DNA from: Sphaerolaimus hirsutus
Lineage: Eukaryota > Nematoda > Chromadorea > Monhysterida > Sphaerolaimidae
Reading direction: 5' to 3'
NCBI GenBank assembly: GCA_964036195.1
Contig: OZ038453.1
Coordinates: 3,983,469 to 4,047,468 of the forward strand
DNA: 64,000 bases
Program-made: the position numbers and the translations under genes
Shown here: positions 52,843-63,735 of the stretch, one piece after another
Numbering within the stretch: the stretch's first letter is position 1
Layout of the letters: every line of letters starts with the position of its first letter
Notes under the pieces: generated by a model
Told to the model about the DNA's origin: nothing
Seen by the model: only the letters and a program-made list of their open reading frames with translations
Database searches by the model: none

Positions 52843-53804
52843 TTAGCATTGAAAAAACGACCTATTTTGAGAAAATATAATTAAATATTATCTCAGAAAA
52901 TCTCTCAAGAAAAAAATATAATTAAATCTCTTGGGTCATTTTCGAAAATATAATTAAATCTCTGAGAAAATCTCTTGCAGTTAAAAAAATCTCATAAAAT
53001 CTCTCAACTTAAAGTATGATTCAGTCAATATTTCAAGGTGTTTGGACCATTGAGAGTAGATATTAAGCACATTATGTGTTGTTTAACCTTTTCATTCACA
53101 ATTTTAAATGATAACAGCATATTGTATACTGACAGCATGCTTTGTACTACCATCTGCTATCTGAAAAATCAACAAAAAATATGATTTTAGGTACATTCCT
53201 CATAATAAAATACATTACATTCACGTGTGATGAATTATCACAGAAATTATCAGATAACTTTATTCACCAAAATTTGGTCAGTATATTCATATTTATCCAA
53301 AGCATGCATGCAAAAAACTCTATAGTTGTCAAAACATTTTTATGTTTACTCAAAAATACATATACCTAGCTACTTGAGTGCTACTTAAATACATTTTAAT
53401 TCATCTGAAAAAAGTACCAGTACTCCCTTTTATGTATACTTTTTGAAAGTACTTAAGTACAGAAAATGTATTTCAGATAGTTTTTGGCTCTTTCATGCGA
53501 TAGAACAGAAAAAGTGGAGAAAAAAATAAAAATAGGGGAAAATAGCCAAAAATGTGCATATAAGCACATATATAGTTGAAAATTAATGAAAATTGACAAA
53601 AAAGCACATGAACTAGTGAATTTGAAGGTGAAAATGGGCAAATATAGAGAGATTTTCTTGAGAGATTTTCTCAATCAGAAGAAAATATAATTAAATCTCT
53701 CTGGAAAATCATCGAAAAAATATAAATCTCAGAAAATCTTATATTTTCTGAGATTTTCTGAGATTTTTTAAATATAAATCTCTCAGAGATTTTTTCAATG
53801 CTAA
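52843..53804. mobile_element. Element with TTAGCATTGAAAAA ends, AAATCTC words, 6-bp duplication
   Basis: Perfect hexamers GGGGGA flank it (52837-52842, 53805-53810). 962 bp, AAATCTCTGAGAAAATCTC words at both ends, CTATTTTT-type core near 53490-53650. Sister of 45072-46525 in reverse orientation. Confidence 0.9.
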
Positions 53805-53810
53805 GGGGGA

Positions 53811-55634
53811 TCTATTTAAAGGGAGCAATTATTCAAGCAACAATAAACATTTATGCATCTGTGTTATTGTTGAATTTTCCAGCATCTGACTGTATAAGTA
53901 TGTTACAACTAATGAATAGATACCTAATTTTTGTAATTTTGTAAAAGTTCTGGCGAAATAATAGACCCCACTCAGATTAGCCCCTTGAATTAACCAGAGT
54001 TGTTAAAAGTACCGAACTTTTTTCAAAGTATACGTAAATGTTAAGTATTTATTTTTTACTCACCCGCTGAGTACAGAAAATGAAAAGTAATTTTTTTTTA
54101 CTTTTACTCATGAGTAATCATGCGTAAAATACTTTTTCCCACAGAAAACGTAAAAATGAGTATTTTCAAGGAAGTTCGCAACAAAAAAAAATCCGCTCAA
54201 AATCACTAATTTTCATTAACTTGGCGGACATGAAACGAATCAGTGATTTGGCCCTTGGCTACCAATGACGTATGTTTTTTTAATTCGAACTTGAATGGAC
54301 AAATTCCATTTGGTTCACCATACATTTTATTCAATCTGACTTTTTTTTAAGAGACAGAAGATATCATTACAGAAACTCAGATTGTAAGGCCTTAGATCAG
54401 ATCCTATCGTCGCAGCCCAGACAGATTCCCCCAAAAAAGGAATGACGTATGAATTTGACACATGTCCAAATTCCTTGCATTTCATACCAAAAAGATAAAA
54501 GATGCACGATTTATGTTCTCATCACAGATAATGGCAGCGGAATGCGATTAAGTAAACACAAGTTTCAACTAGTAAGTGGATCACAATTTTCGGTTGCTTA
54601 ATTGGATTTTGCAGTCATTATGGGTGACGCAAACAGAAATCATGCGTCTTTTAACTTGTTTGCCTGAAACGCTAGGAACTTGGACGTGTGCCAAGTTTAA
54701 GTATTCACACTCGTACAAAAATCCAGTGAAAAATATGACATTTTTCCAAAAAAAGCTGAAAATAGGCAAATAACATGTGGATTAGTGAATTTGAAGGTTG
54801 AAATGCCCAACAAGGTAAACTCGGCGGACTTTTTGGAAGTCATTGTTCTACGGGATACATATACTTGAGTACTGAGTAAATACATTTACATATACTTTGA
54901 AAAAAAGTACTTGTATTTGCTTTTACGTATACATTTTGAAAGTACTCAAGTACAGAACACGTATTACAAAAAAAAATTCACTTTGCTTTTCACTTCTCAT
55001 TTCACTTTGCTTTTCACTTCTCATTTCACTTTTCTTTTCACTTCTCACTTCCCACTTCTCCACTTGCGGAACTGGCACCAAATCTCGTTACTTCCTATTA
55101 TTTTTAGCTCTAATAACCGCAATCCGGGTTGACAGCTCGCTTCAATGTTTTGTTTGAAAAGAACAAAAGCAAAAAAAGAATACACCATAATTACCTATTC
55201 ATAAGATGACAACTCCACCAATAATCCATCTTCATCTCCAAACTAGTTTGCACTTTCAGTTCACCGGTTTGACATTAAAATTAAAGTTTAAAACACCCAA
55301 AATATTATTTTTGTGTTTTAGAAAAATCCTCACAATTGCGCGTCGGTGCTTTCATAAATTAGTTATTTCACTGTTATGCTTGTTCTCATTCAATTGATTA
55401 ATGGCTGACATCTCAGATTAGTGATATCATATCATATAAATACGTCAAACCAGATTTTGGCCAGAATCAAATCCATGCCACAGTGAACACGTTTCTCTTG
55501 TTCAAATGTAATCTTCTTATAGAAGAGCGCCGTTCTATTTTTTGTCAACTTTTTCACCTGCCGTTCTATTGGAAGCTGCCATTCTATTTCTTTCACCAAT
55601 TTTTTCACAGATTTCTCATTTGAACTATCGTAAC
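53811..55634. repeat. Patchwork of AGTAC/GAGTAAA-word fragments
   Basis: A CAGAGTTGTTAAAAGTACC left end at 53995 opens a fragment rich in GAGTA and TACTC words to about 54195. 54840-54962 has TACTTGAGTACTGAGTAAAT. 54975-55060 repeats TTTTCACTTCTCATTTCAC. A TTCTATTGG block is at 55505-55620. No complete element and no gene. Confidence 0.45.
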
Positions 55635-55769
55635 TACCGTGATTCTATCAGAGTTAGAATTTTGTGGTGGGGGGGGGGGGTTGAACGAGGAGGGGGGCGG
55701 GCTCATTATTTCATAGTGCCCATTTTGAGGGGGTATGTCGAGACAGGGGTATTTTGAGGTAATACGGTA
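55635..55769. mobile_element. Short TACCGTATT-type MITE
   Basis: TACCGTGATTCTATC at the left, TTTGAGGTAATACGGTA at the right, G-runs between. Confidence 0.5.
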
Positions 55770-57612
55770 AGTCTTATTTTTGTCGAATCTTCAGCAATAT
55801 TTCAATATCTCAGCATCAATTTGACATTTAATATTTATTAGCAATCTCCACCTGCAATTCTGATGGAGGTGCCCGTCTATTGGAGGGTACCATTCTATTG
55901 TTTTCATGATCGCAAAAATGTGCCAAAAACTGCCGTTTTATTCGAAGTGCAATTCTATTGGAGGTATGGCGTTCTATTAGAAGAAATATGGTATATCTTT
56001 CTGCAGATGCTGATGGATTTATGTCATGCTGGGCATTGCGTTGGGGAGGGTCTATATTTTGTGTATTCATTCACACCTCCCAATCAGGGTTGGCAAAATC
56101 GAGAAACAAATAAAAATAAACTAATATTGAAATGGAAAATTACAAAATAAAATGGATATTTTTTGTAAAATTTTTACATTGTTGCTTGAGTTTCTACTTA
56201 GTGATTTGCGGAACTGGGGGCCCTGTAGTGTCAAATGTCATATAAATTGTCATCCAAAGTGTCAATTGTCATGGCAAATATCAAAGTATTCAAGTACAGA
56301 AAATGTATTTTTGGTACGTGTTTTTCATCAATTTTTGAAGGAATAGAAGGGAAAAAGGGAGAGAATATGCTTAAATAGGTAAGTGAAAAATAGTCGGAAA
56401 TGTGTCTACACGCACATAAATATCCTAAAATTGCTTAAAACAGCCAAATAGTTATGAAAATTAGTGATTTTGAGTGAAAATTAGGGTTACAGTTCTCAAA
56501 AATACTCATGTTTACGTTTTCTGAGACCAAAAGTACATTTACTCACGTTTACTCATGAGTAAAAGTAAAAAAAAAATACTTTACGTTTTCTGTACTCAAG
56601 GGGTGAGTAAAAAATAAATAATTTACGTTTATGTAAACTTTGAAAAAAGTTTGGTACTTTTAACAACTCTGCTGCAATGGTGCACGTTGCATTTTGATCA
56701 GGTCATATAGACAACTTTCGGTTCTTTCGGGTATTAGTGCCGGTTCTACGTTCCGGTTCGGGTATTTTTTTCGGTTCCGGTTCTCGGTTCTAGGATCCAA
56801 AATATGCTTGTAACCGCGGTTCGGTTCGGTTCGGGGTCCCAACCTGCGACACATGTGTTGCAACCAGTGACGAAAAATGTGGCGGTGACGCAGTGATTGT
56901 CACCACTTGCTTTTTGGATGTCACCGCGAGAAAATGAAGTGTCATCGCGGTGACAATCACCGCCATGTTCATTGAGCGGCGGTTCAGTGATTTTTAGGCA
57001 CATTCCATAATTAGAATTCCGTAAAAAGAAGCGCAAGCAAATAGCGTGGCGCCGAATTAGCATTTGATACGCATAAAAACGTTCACGATGCCGGCTCGCC
57101 TGCAACGATGGGTAAGTTCTCCAAAAAACACTTTCTGTGTTTTGAGTTTTTTTATCAAAAAAACTTACGTAACTCTGTTTTTATTTCTGTGTTTTTGTTA
57201 AAACTCGAGTTTTTTTTAGTTTGTTCTAAAAAACTCGAGTTTTTGTCCAAAAAAACTTGAGTTTTCCCCAAAAATTCTGATTTACAGCATTTTGATGTGG
57301 AAACAGCGGTTTTCTTATAAAATATTGGTTTTGCACATGTTTTAACCCCACATAACATGTGTATTCATTCAAGTGTCGAAAAAGTCCATAAAAATGTCCT
57401 CAATGAGGACATCCACCCACATCACAACACCAGCATCAACAAAATGCTCACAAAGGACAATTTACGCAGTACTCCAAAATTCTTCAATGGATGTGCACTG
57501 TATGGAAAACTACAGAATTGATTTGAACTACAACCAAATATATTTAAACATGTCCACCAGGAGATGTGCATACCACCTTTAGTTGATTTTTTGTTCCATC
57601 ATAAAATATGAA
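55770..57612. repeat. Cluster of short word-repeat fragments
   Basis: In order: TTCTATTGG words (55865-55985); an AAAATAAAATGG stretch (56090-56160); a CTATTTTT-like core in reverse (56330-56490); a fragment ending GTACTTTTAACAACTCTG (56510-56671); CGGTTC words (56715-56845); GGTGACAATCACCGC palindromes (56875-56985); CTCGAGTTTTT words (57120-57270). None has two confident ends; no gene seen. Confidence 0.45.
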
Positions 57613-57767
57613 TACCGTATTTCCTTGAAATACCCCCCCCTCGAAATACCCCCCTCAAAATGGACACTATGAACTTATAACCCCCCCCCCCCCCTCAAAA
57701 TACCCCCCCCCCATATTTAGTGTATAGAGAACGTAAATGACAAAGGCTGCGGTTTGTCATCTGGGCA
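57613..57767. mobile_element. Truncated TACCGTATT MITE
   Basis: Matches the left 40 percent of 35267-35661 up to TTTGTCATCTGGG, then switches abruptly to GGGTTGGCAAAATC. Confidence 0.65.
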
Positions 57768-58595
57768 GGGTTGGCAAAATCTCAGAAAAAAATAAAATTA
57801 AAATAAAAATAAAATGGAATATTCAAGAATAAAATAAGGAAGAAATAGGAAGCCAGTCCTGGCCACCATGTGCTGTATCATAAGCCTGGGGCTGTGTAAG
57901 ACACATTAGTTCCAATGTATGTTTTGTTCAAACAAATATTTCAGGTTTGATCTTCAGCAAAATTTTGGTGTAGGGATTGCGTCGGTTGTGAGGGGATGGA
58001 ATAGTTGCAGGAAGTTACCATCTCATATGTCCCAAAAAATCAGTGGCCTAAACCATCCCCAACCCATTTTATAAATAAATCAAATTCTGGCCTGAACAAA
58101 AATTTGTATGGATTTTCCATTTATATTGACCAGAAAAAAAGTGAAAAAAAATATTTTCAGCAACAAGGGTGGCCTGAGGGGGTGCCACTTTGGTTATATA
58201 TAGTATATACTTTGGGGCACCCTCACACTAAGTGACAGCCTGATGGCTTGCTTGTGTGATTTTTAAAATGTTATTTTGTGAATTTTCCATTTATATTGTC
58301 CACCAGTTTACTCTAGCAGTGTATTTTTGAATTGAGATTTTTTCAGTGTGCATGATTTTCTGACATCGATCAATGCATCGAACATTTAATGCTTGTTTTC
58401 TTTGATTTTTTTGCGGGATTTCTTTCAAGTTCTACAAAAAAGAGCAGTGACAAGTATACCATATTGAATTCACTAATTTTATAGGTGATAATTGAATATT
58501 ATAGGTCACTTCACTGCATATGATGAACTAGGTATACAGTATACTGCAGTGACTTTACACCTTGCACACGTGATTAACGCTGGATATATTGAACA
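57768..58595. other. Mostly unique AT-rich spacer
   Basis: Begins with an AAAATAAAATGG-type stretch, then unremarkable sequence. No supported gene. Confidence 0.3.
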
Positions 58596-59160
58596 CCTGT
58601 GAACACCCCCCCCCCCAACCTCCCTCTGGGTCTGGAGCCTGGACAGGGGTTTAGTAGGGAGTTAGGGTGGGGGGGTTACTCCTGCCCAGATCTACCAGCT
58701 ATCTATCTATCCCAGAGGCCGGTCAGTTATCTATCTACCTGGAGCGATTTTTGAGAAATGTTGCACCAATTTAGTTCAAATTTTCGCTCAAATTTGCTAA
58801 TTTTCATACCTTTTTATAGTTTAACCGTAAAAATTGCTGTTTAATGTGTTTCATCGCTTATTTTCAGCTATTTAAGCACTTTATGTGCTTATATACCTAT
58901 TTTCCACCTACTTTTAGCGATTTTCCCGTTTTTCCTTCTATACCTTGGAAATGCCTAGGTATATATTGAACCCCACCCCCCAACGCAAAAGCGAAACCCC
59001 CAACCCCCCCCCCCCCCACAAACAAATTTTTTTTCAGCTATCAATCCTTCCAGAGGAGCGATTTACTATCTATATGAATCCCCGCGGGGGTCCAAATCTT
59101 CAAAACTCCTGGGCCTGGGGCTGGAACCTTGGGGCTATTTCAAGAAAATATGGTAAATAT
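58596..59160. repeat. CTATCTATC/CGGAGG element
   Basis: C-runs, AGCTATCTATCTATCCCAGAGG and TACCTGGAGCGATTTTTGAG, the CTATTT-rich core (58740-58950) and CCCCCAACCCCCC blocks. Same design as 661-1165. Confidence 0.55.
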
Positions 59161-59805
59161 ATGCCTACCAAAATCCTCGAATAAGACCCCAGGGGAGTTA
59201 TTATTTCATGAGACCTTTTTGAATTATTCAAGGGTGGGAGTTATTCGATGGGGGGGACTTATTTTATCCTCATTGTTGCTTGGCGCTAGGGGTCGGAAAA
59301 GTTCTTGGCGCTTGGCGCCAAAGTTCTGGCGCTTTTCGCATCACTAATCTGCTGTCGCTGTGATAGGCTAATATTGTAAACAGCGGGGAGTTATTCATGG
59401 GTGGAGTTATTCGAGGGGGGTCTTATTCTAGGATTTGCGGTATATATGTTGGTGTCACTGCCTCAAAAATGTCTGTCACTAACTGTCACCGCCAGAATTT
59501 TGGACCTTTTTACGTCTATGGTTGCAACCGTGTGTAATTAATTGGGCATGTCAGTTTCACATTGTGCATGTAAAGTTCGCCTTTGGACGTCGGTATGTCA
59601 GTTTCCACACTGGACATGTCACTTTCACCTTTGTCTATGTCAGTTTCCACATTATGTCAGGGTAGACAATATGTCAGAGTGGATTCACCCGTAAAAAATA
59701 AATACTTAATGTTTACCTATACTTTGAAAAAAGTTCAGTACATTGCACAACTGTGGTGAGGGGTCCGCGCGGTTTCAATCAAAGGTCGATGTCGACCAAA
59801 GTAGA
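59161..59805. repeat. Mixed fragments incl. GGCGCC piece
   Basis: G-rich GGGGAGTTATT words (59205-59270, 59385-59440); a TTGGCGCTTGGCGCCA piece (59278-59347) related to 42159-42634; TGTCAGTTTCCACA repeats (59560-59680); a fragment ending near GCACAACTGTGG (59755). No gene. Confidence 0.4.
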
Positions 59806-60229
59806 TACCGTATTACCTCGAAATACCCCCATGGGGGTTTATTATTTCGCCAGCAAAATTTGAGGGGGGGTTAATTCGAGGGGGGGGTTTATTCGAGGGG
59901 GGGTTTTATTATTTCGCCAGAAATTTTCGTGAAATTCATAGTAAAGAGTACGGTTTTTCTTACACAAAAACGGTAATAAATGTGAGAAAGTGGGTTATAT
60001 TTGGGCTATAGATGTACATCTGTACACAAATAAGCGTATAAGTGTAGCTGCGATGCAAATAAGTAGTAATAAATACATCATGTACATTGCATCCATGATG
60101 TACATCATTCCGGAGGGGGGGTATTTCGAGGGGGGGGTTTATTATTTCCTCAGCCCATTTTGAGGGGGGGTTAATTCGAGGGGGGGGTTAATTCAAGGGG
60201 GGGGGGGGATAATTCGAGGTAATACGGTA
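59806..60229. mobile_element. TACCGTATT MITE, subfamily 2
   Basis: TACCGTATTACCTCGAAATA to TTCGAGGTAATACGGTA, core ATGTACATCTGTACAC and CATGATGTACATCATT. 424 bp. Confidence 0.8.
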
Positions 60230-60349
60230 ACCATTATTTTTAATTATAATTTTGACTTTGGGATGTAATGGCTTTGGCGTTTCCAGCCATGGTGTAAGGG
60301 GTTTAATCTGGGCTAATGAATTATATGAACATATTTGTAACTACCGTAT

Positions 60350-60445
60350 TCCTTCTATTAGAAGGGCGCCCTTCTATTTTTGCTTCAACTTTTTTACCCG
60401 CCATTCTATTGGAGACTGTCCTTCTATTTTTTTCCACCATTTTTT
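60350..60445. repeat. TTCTATTAGAAG fragment
   Basis: CCTTCTATTAGAAGGGCGCC and CCATTCTATTGGAGACTG words; a family also seen at 7190, 22021, 48905, 55505 and 55865. Confidence 0.45.
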
Positions 60446-61000
60446 CACGTTCTGCTAAGGTTTTTCAAAGTGATACATTAGAGACAGTTCATAGGATGAT
60501 GATTTATAGATTCCATTCAACATTTTGTTAAAAAAGCACAAAATCGATGGACAAAAAGCCACTAAGTACAGTGTCCGCTGATATTTTCAATTTTTTCATG
60601 CATTTGGCACAAAAATAACTACTGAATCACTGAGTATTCTCATGTCTGCCGAGTTTAATAACTGTACTCAAGCTGTATTTCAGTGTATGTGTGTGTACTT
60701 TATGCATGTGTACTTTAGTGAATACTTTTACAACGTGACATCATTTTTTCCAATTTTATTCAACTGATGTGACTGGATGACATCACCTAAACTACCAGAA
60801 ACGTTGGCACACTTTGCACTGTATTGAATTGGGCAATCAATAAATTTCACTCTTTTGGGCTTTCTTAGGCTAGGCCTAGTTAAGAGTATGTCAATGGCAT
60901 TGGCAGATAATTGGACAGTCATGGGCAGAGAGTTAAATAGTCACAGGCAGAGAAACAAGACGAAAACACTTTGTATAGGTAGATCATCTGTGCAGAAATA

Positions 61001-61904
61001 CAGGGTGCGGCAATTTAGACCAACGATTTAGATTTTGAAAAACTTGACACTGTGTGGCCGGTTGAAAGTCAAATTTTAGGTGAACATAAACGACTGAGTG
61101 GGAAAGCTTTCCACAAAATATGGCTGTCATAGGTTCAATAAGTCACGAGTTGATCAAGCAAACACCAATAATCGTCGCTTTACAACCACCTTGCTTTGCA
61201 ACCAATCACACAAGCATCCGCCGATTTCCTCGTCGGTAATGGAGCGATTACAGCTCAGACGTAAAATTCCAGCGTAAAATTCCATCGCAAAATTGATTAC
61301 ATGAAAGTGGATGATGATTATGGTCTGCAATTTTTCATGGACAATATGTTTATCAATACCTTCATTGTGACCAAGGGTCATGGTCCACGGTCACTTTTAT
61401 TTGATTCTGAAAATTCAAAAATTTTGATTTTATGCTGAAATTTTACGCCAGCTGAAGAAAAATCAATTCTACGCTATGTCATTGCATGCAATCACCTGGC
61501 GTAGAATTGACTCATCATTATCCACTTTCATGCAATCAATTTTGTGATGGAACTTTACACTGGAATTTTACGTCGAGCTGTAATTGTAGCATAAGGTGGA
61601 TTAGTGGCGCGCGCACGCATTGAGGCAAGCGGCTGCAAAAGTAAACAGAAAACAACAATACGAATCCCAACCTATCCCAGACCCTCAAAGTTGATCCCAT
61701 TTGAACCCTATCACGAGGTGGTGGTAAAGTGACAATTATGCATTTGCATGAATAACTTGTGACAAAGTGAACTTATCGCAACCATATTTGGTGGAAAACT
61801 TTCCTTTTTAGTTGTCAATGTTCACCTAAAATTTTACTTTTGTCCGGTGACCCAGTGTCCAGTTATTCAAAATCTCAAGTGGTGGTCTTAAGTGCCGCAC
61901 CCTG
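61001..61904. mobile_element. Mariner/Tc1-like MITE, CAGGGTGCGGCAATT ends
   Basis: CAGGGTGCGGCAATTTAGACC to AGTGCCGCACCCTG, flanked by TA on both sides (60999-61000, 61905-61906). Copy A shows the empty site at 5745-5746. It carries a diverged foldback (about 61250-61580, TTACAGCTC..GAGCTGTAA). 904 bp, no transposase. Confidence 0.88.
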
Positions 61905-62184
61905 TATAATGCGTAGCCCACTGTCATCCATCATTGTACTCAACACTTTTTGGTTTATACTCCAGCGACATTACACCTTACAATGACATCTACCATATGC
62001 CATCTGAATAGAAGAACAAACAGAAAAAATGTTCAACATATTTATCAAAGCAATTTGATGAATGATGGAAAAAAATGTTTATGTTTGTTCTTTTTTTAGA
62101 TGGGATATGGCAGACTTAATTCTAAGGTGGAATGTCGCTGGACTACACCACTTTGGCAGGTTACAAATTGCACAAATTGCACAT

Positions 62185-62298
62185 TCACCACTGGTCATCG
62201 GCCACCAGCTCGTAGTGGTCAAAGAGGGGGTTTGTCTCCAGCAGCAGGGGCATGTAGCTGTCATTCGCGACGAGTCGGTGCAGCTTGCAGTGGAGTAG
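62185..62298 (-). CDS. Exon Y, terminal coding exon (copy B)
   Basis: 114 bp after acceptor AAATGCAG, ending TGGTGA. 37 residues starting LLHCKLHRLVANDSYMPLLL and ending ELVADDQW. Joins exon X (62572-62759) in phase 0 across a 273-bp intron. See 6831-6944 for the substitution pattern. Confidence 0.65.
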   Translation of the reverse strand, partial: LLHCKLHRLVANDSYMPLLLETNPLFDHYELVADDQW

Positions 62299-62571
62299 CT
62301 GCATTTTAGCATTTTCAATGAAAATTTCCATTAGTCAAGTAGAACAAAGTTGTTGGGAATCGTGATGTTTGTTCAGTAATACTACTTCCACATCTGATTG
62401 AATATAGCTGTGTGATGGCAACCATCGAGGGAACACTATGAATACTCACCAACCAAAACCACTCAACCCTTAAATCCAACAAAGTCATTAAAACGTATTT
62501 ACATTTACTTGCTAAACACAGTAAATATGATTCTCATGTATTTATCTATTATGACTCAATTCTTAACACAC

Positions 62572-62759
62572 CTGCTTAGAATAGCTGAACGATTGGCACA
62601 GCCTGATGCCATAGCACAAAAGTGTGCAATCGCCTAGATTTCGCACAGCTTCATGCAGCTCCAATTGAAAGGCAGCCTCTTGACCTGTTTCACTCCCAAG
62701 GACTCCTTTAGCCTTGCCAACCGCACGCATTGGCCCCCTGTACTGGCACACATACACAC
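62572..62759 (-). CDS. Exon X, internal coding exon (copy B)
   Basis: 188 bp with acceptor CTCCAG and donor CAG/GTGTGT. Encodes 62 residues starting VYVCQYRGPMRAVG and ending CQSFSYSKQ. The upstream exons of this copy would lie beyond 63340 and are not visible. Confidence 0.65.
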
Positions 62760-62769
62760 CTGGAGCCAG

Positions 62770-62928
62770 TCCCAGACCCTGGAAAATGTCCTGGAAAATG
62801 TCAAATGTCATTTGATGTCAAATGTCAGTCAATGGAACATGATTGCCGTTTTGCAGGGCATTTTCCATGACTTTTGACACTTTGCATGACATTTGACATT
62901 TTACAGGGCTTTTTTACAGGGTCTGGGA
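62770..62928. repeat. TCCCAGACCC foldback, copy 5
   Basis: Same position relative to exon X as 8313-8484, so inherited through the duplication. Confidence 0.75.
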
Positions 62929-63050
62929 GTGCCCCCTGGCCATGTATCACCACTGCGTTGATTGTATAAAAAATGAGTTCATGTACTGTATGTGGAATAG
63001 TGTGGCTGTATTTCATGATTGTCCATGCTAATTTGTCAATCACTTGCATG

Positions 63051-63055
63051 TATTG
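63051..63055. other. Empty target site of the BEL insertion (paralogous)
   Basis: CACTTGCATGTATTGAATG here against CACTTGGATCTATTG[element]TATTGAATG in copy A. A single TATTG. Confidence 0.9.
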
Positions 63056-63359
63056 AATGTTCAAATCATTAAGCCACCTAAAGCCATACACTATACACTG
63101 TGAACAACCACCTCTGCCAGGGAGAATTATTTTCATATTTATTGCAGTTTTTAAGAGACTGCAAAACAATTTGGTTCTTACTAAACATTAATCCCAAGAA
63201 TAACATAGGCCTCAAACTTTCCTAAAAAAGCACTCAACTTTGCTAAAGTAATTTCACTGAAGCTCCAGATTTTTCTGGATTTTAATACTGCTTCACCAAA
63301 GATAATGTGTTTGTGTGAAAAAAGTGTTTTCATCCAAGCTTCTCTAAGATTTTGGCCAT

Positions 63360-63735
63360 CGCGGGGGCTGGGTAGACAGCAAATCGCTCCTCCGGAGGGA
63401 TAGATAGCTGAAATTTTTTGCTGGGGGGGGGGGCTCACGGGGGCCAAATATAGGCTTTTTCAGTGCATTGAAGGCAGAAAGGTGGAAAAACCGCTAAAAA
63501 CAGGTTAAAGGTTGCTCAAATAGGCTAAAAATGGCTAAAACTAGATATATAAACATGTGTATAGGCGAAAGCGGCGATTTCGAAGGCGAAAAACTATAAA
63601 AAGCACAAAAATTAGCGATTTTGAGTGAAAATTGGGCCGAAATTTCTCAAAAATCGCTCCGGAAAGGTAGATAGCTGGCCAATGTGGGGGATAGGCAGCC
63701 AAAAAACTTGCCTCCGGGATAGATACATGGTCCGG
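63360..63735. repeat. CTATC/CGGAGG element (reverse)
   Basis: CCTCCGGAGGGATAGATAGC at the left, core of GGCTAAAAATGGCTAAAA and GCGATTTTGAGTGAAAATTG, then ATCGCTCCGGAAAGGTAGAT at the right. Reverse orientation to 661-1165. Confidence 0.55.

Larger units (their letters stand above)
60616..63332. repeat. Segmental duplication copy B
   Basis: Collinear with 5383-18103 but only 2.7 kb, because it lacks the BEL element, the AAACGG element, the AACGTA element, the intronic MITE and foldback 1. It has its own insertion at 61001-61904. Confidence 0.85.
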
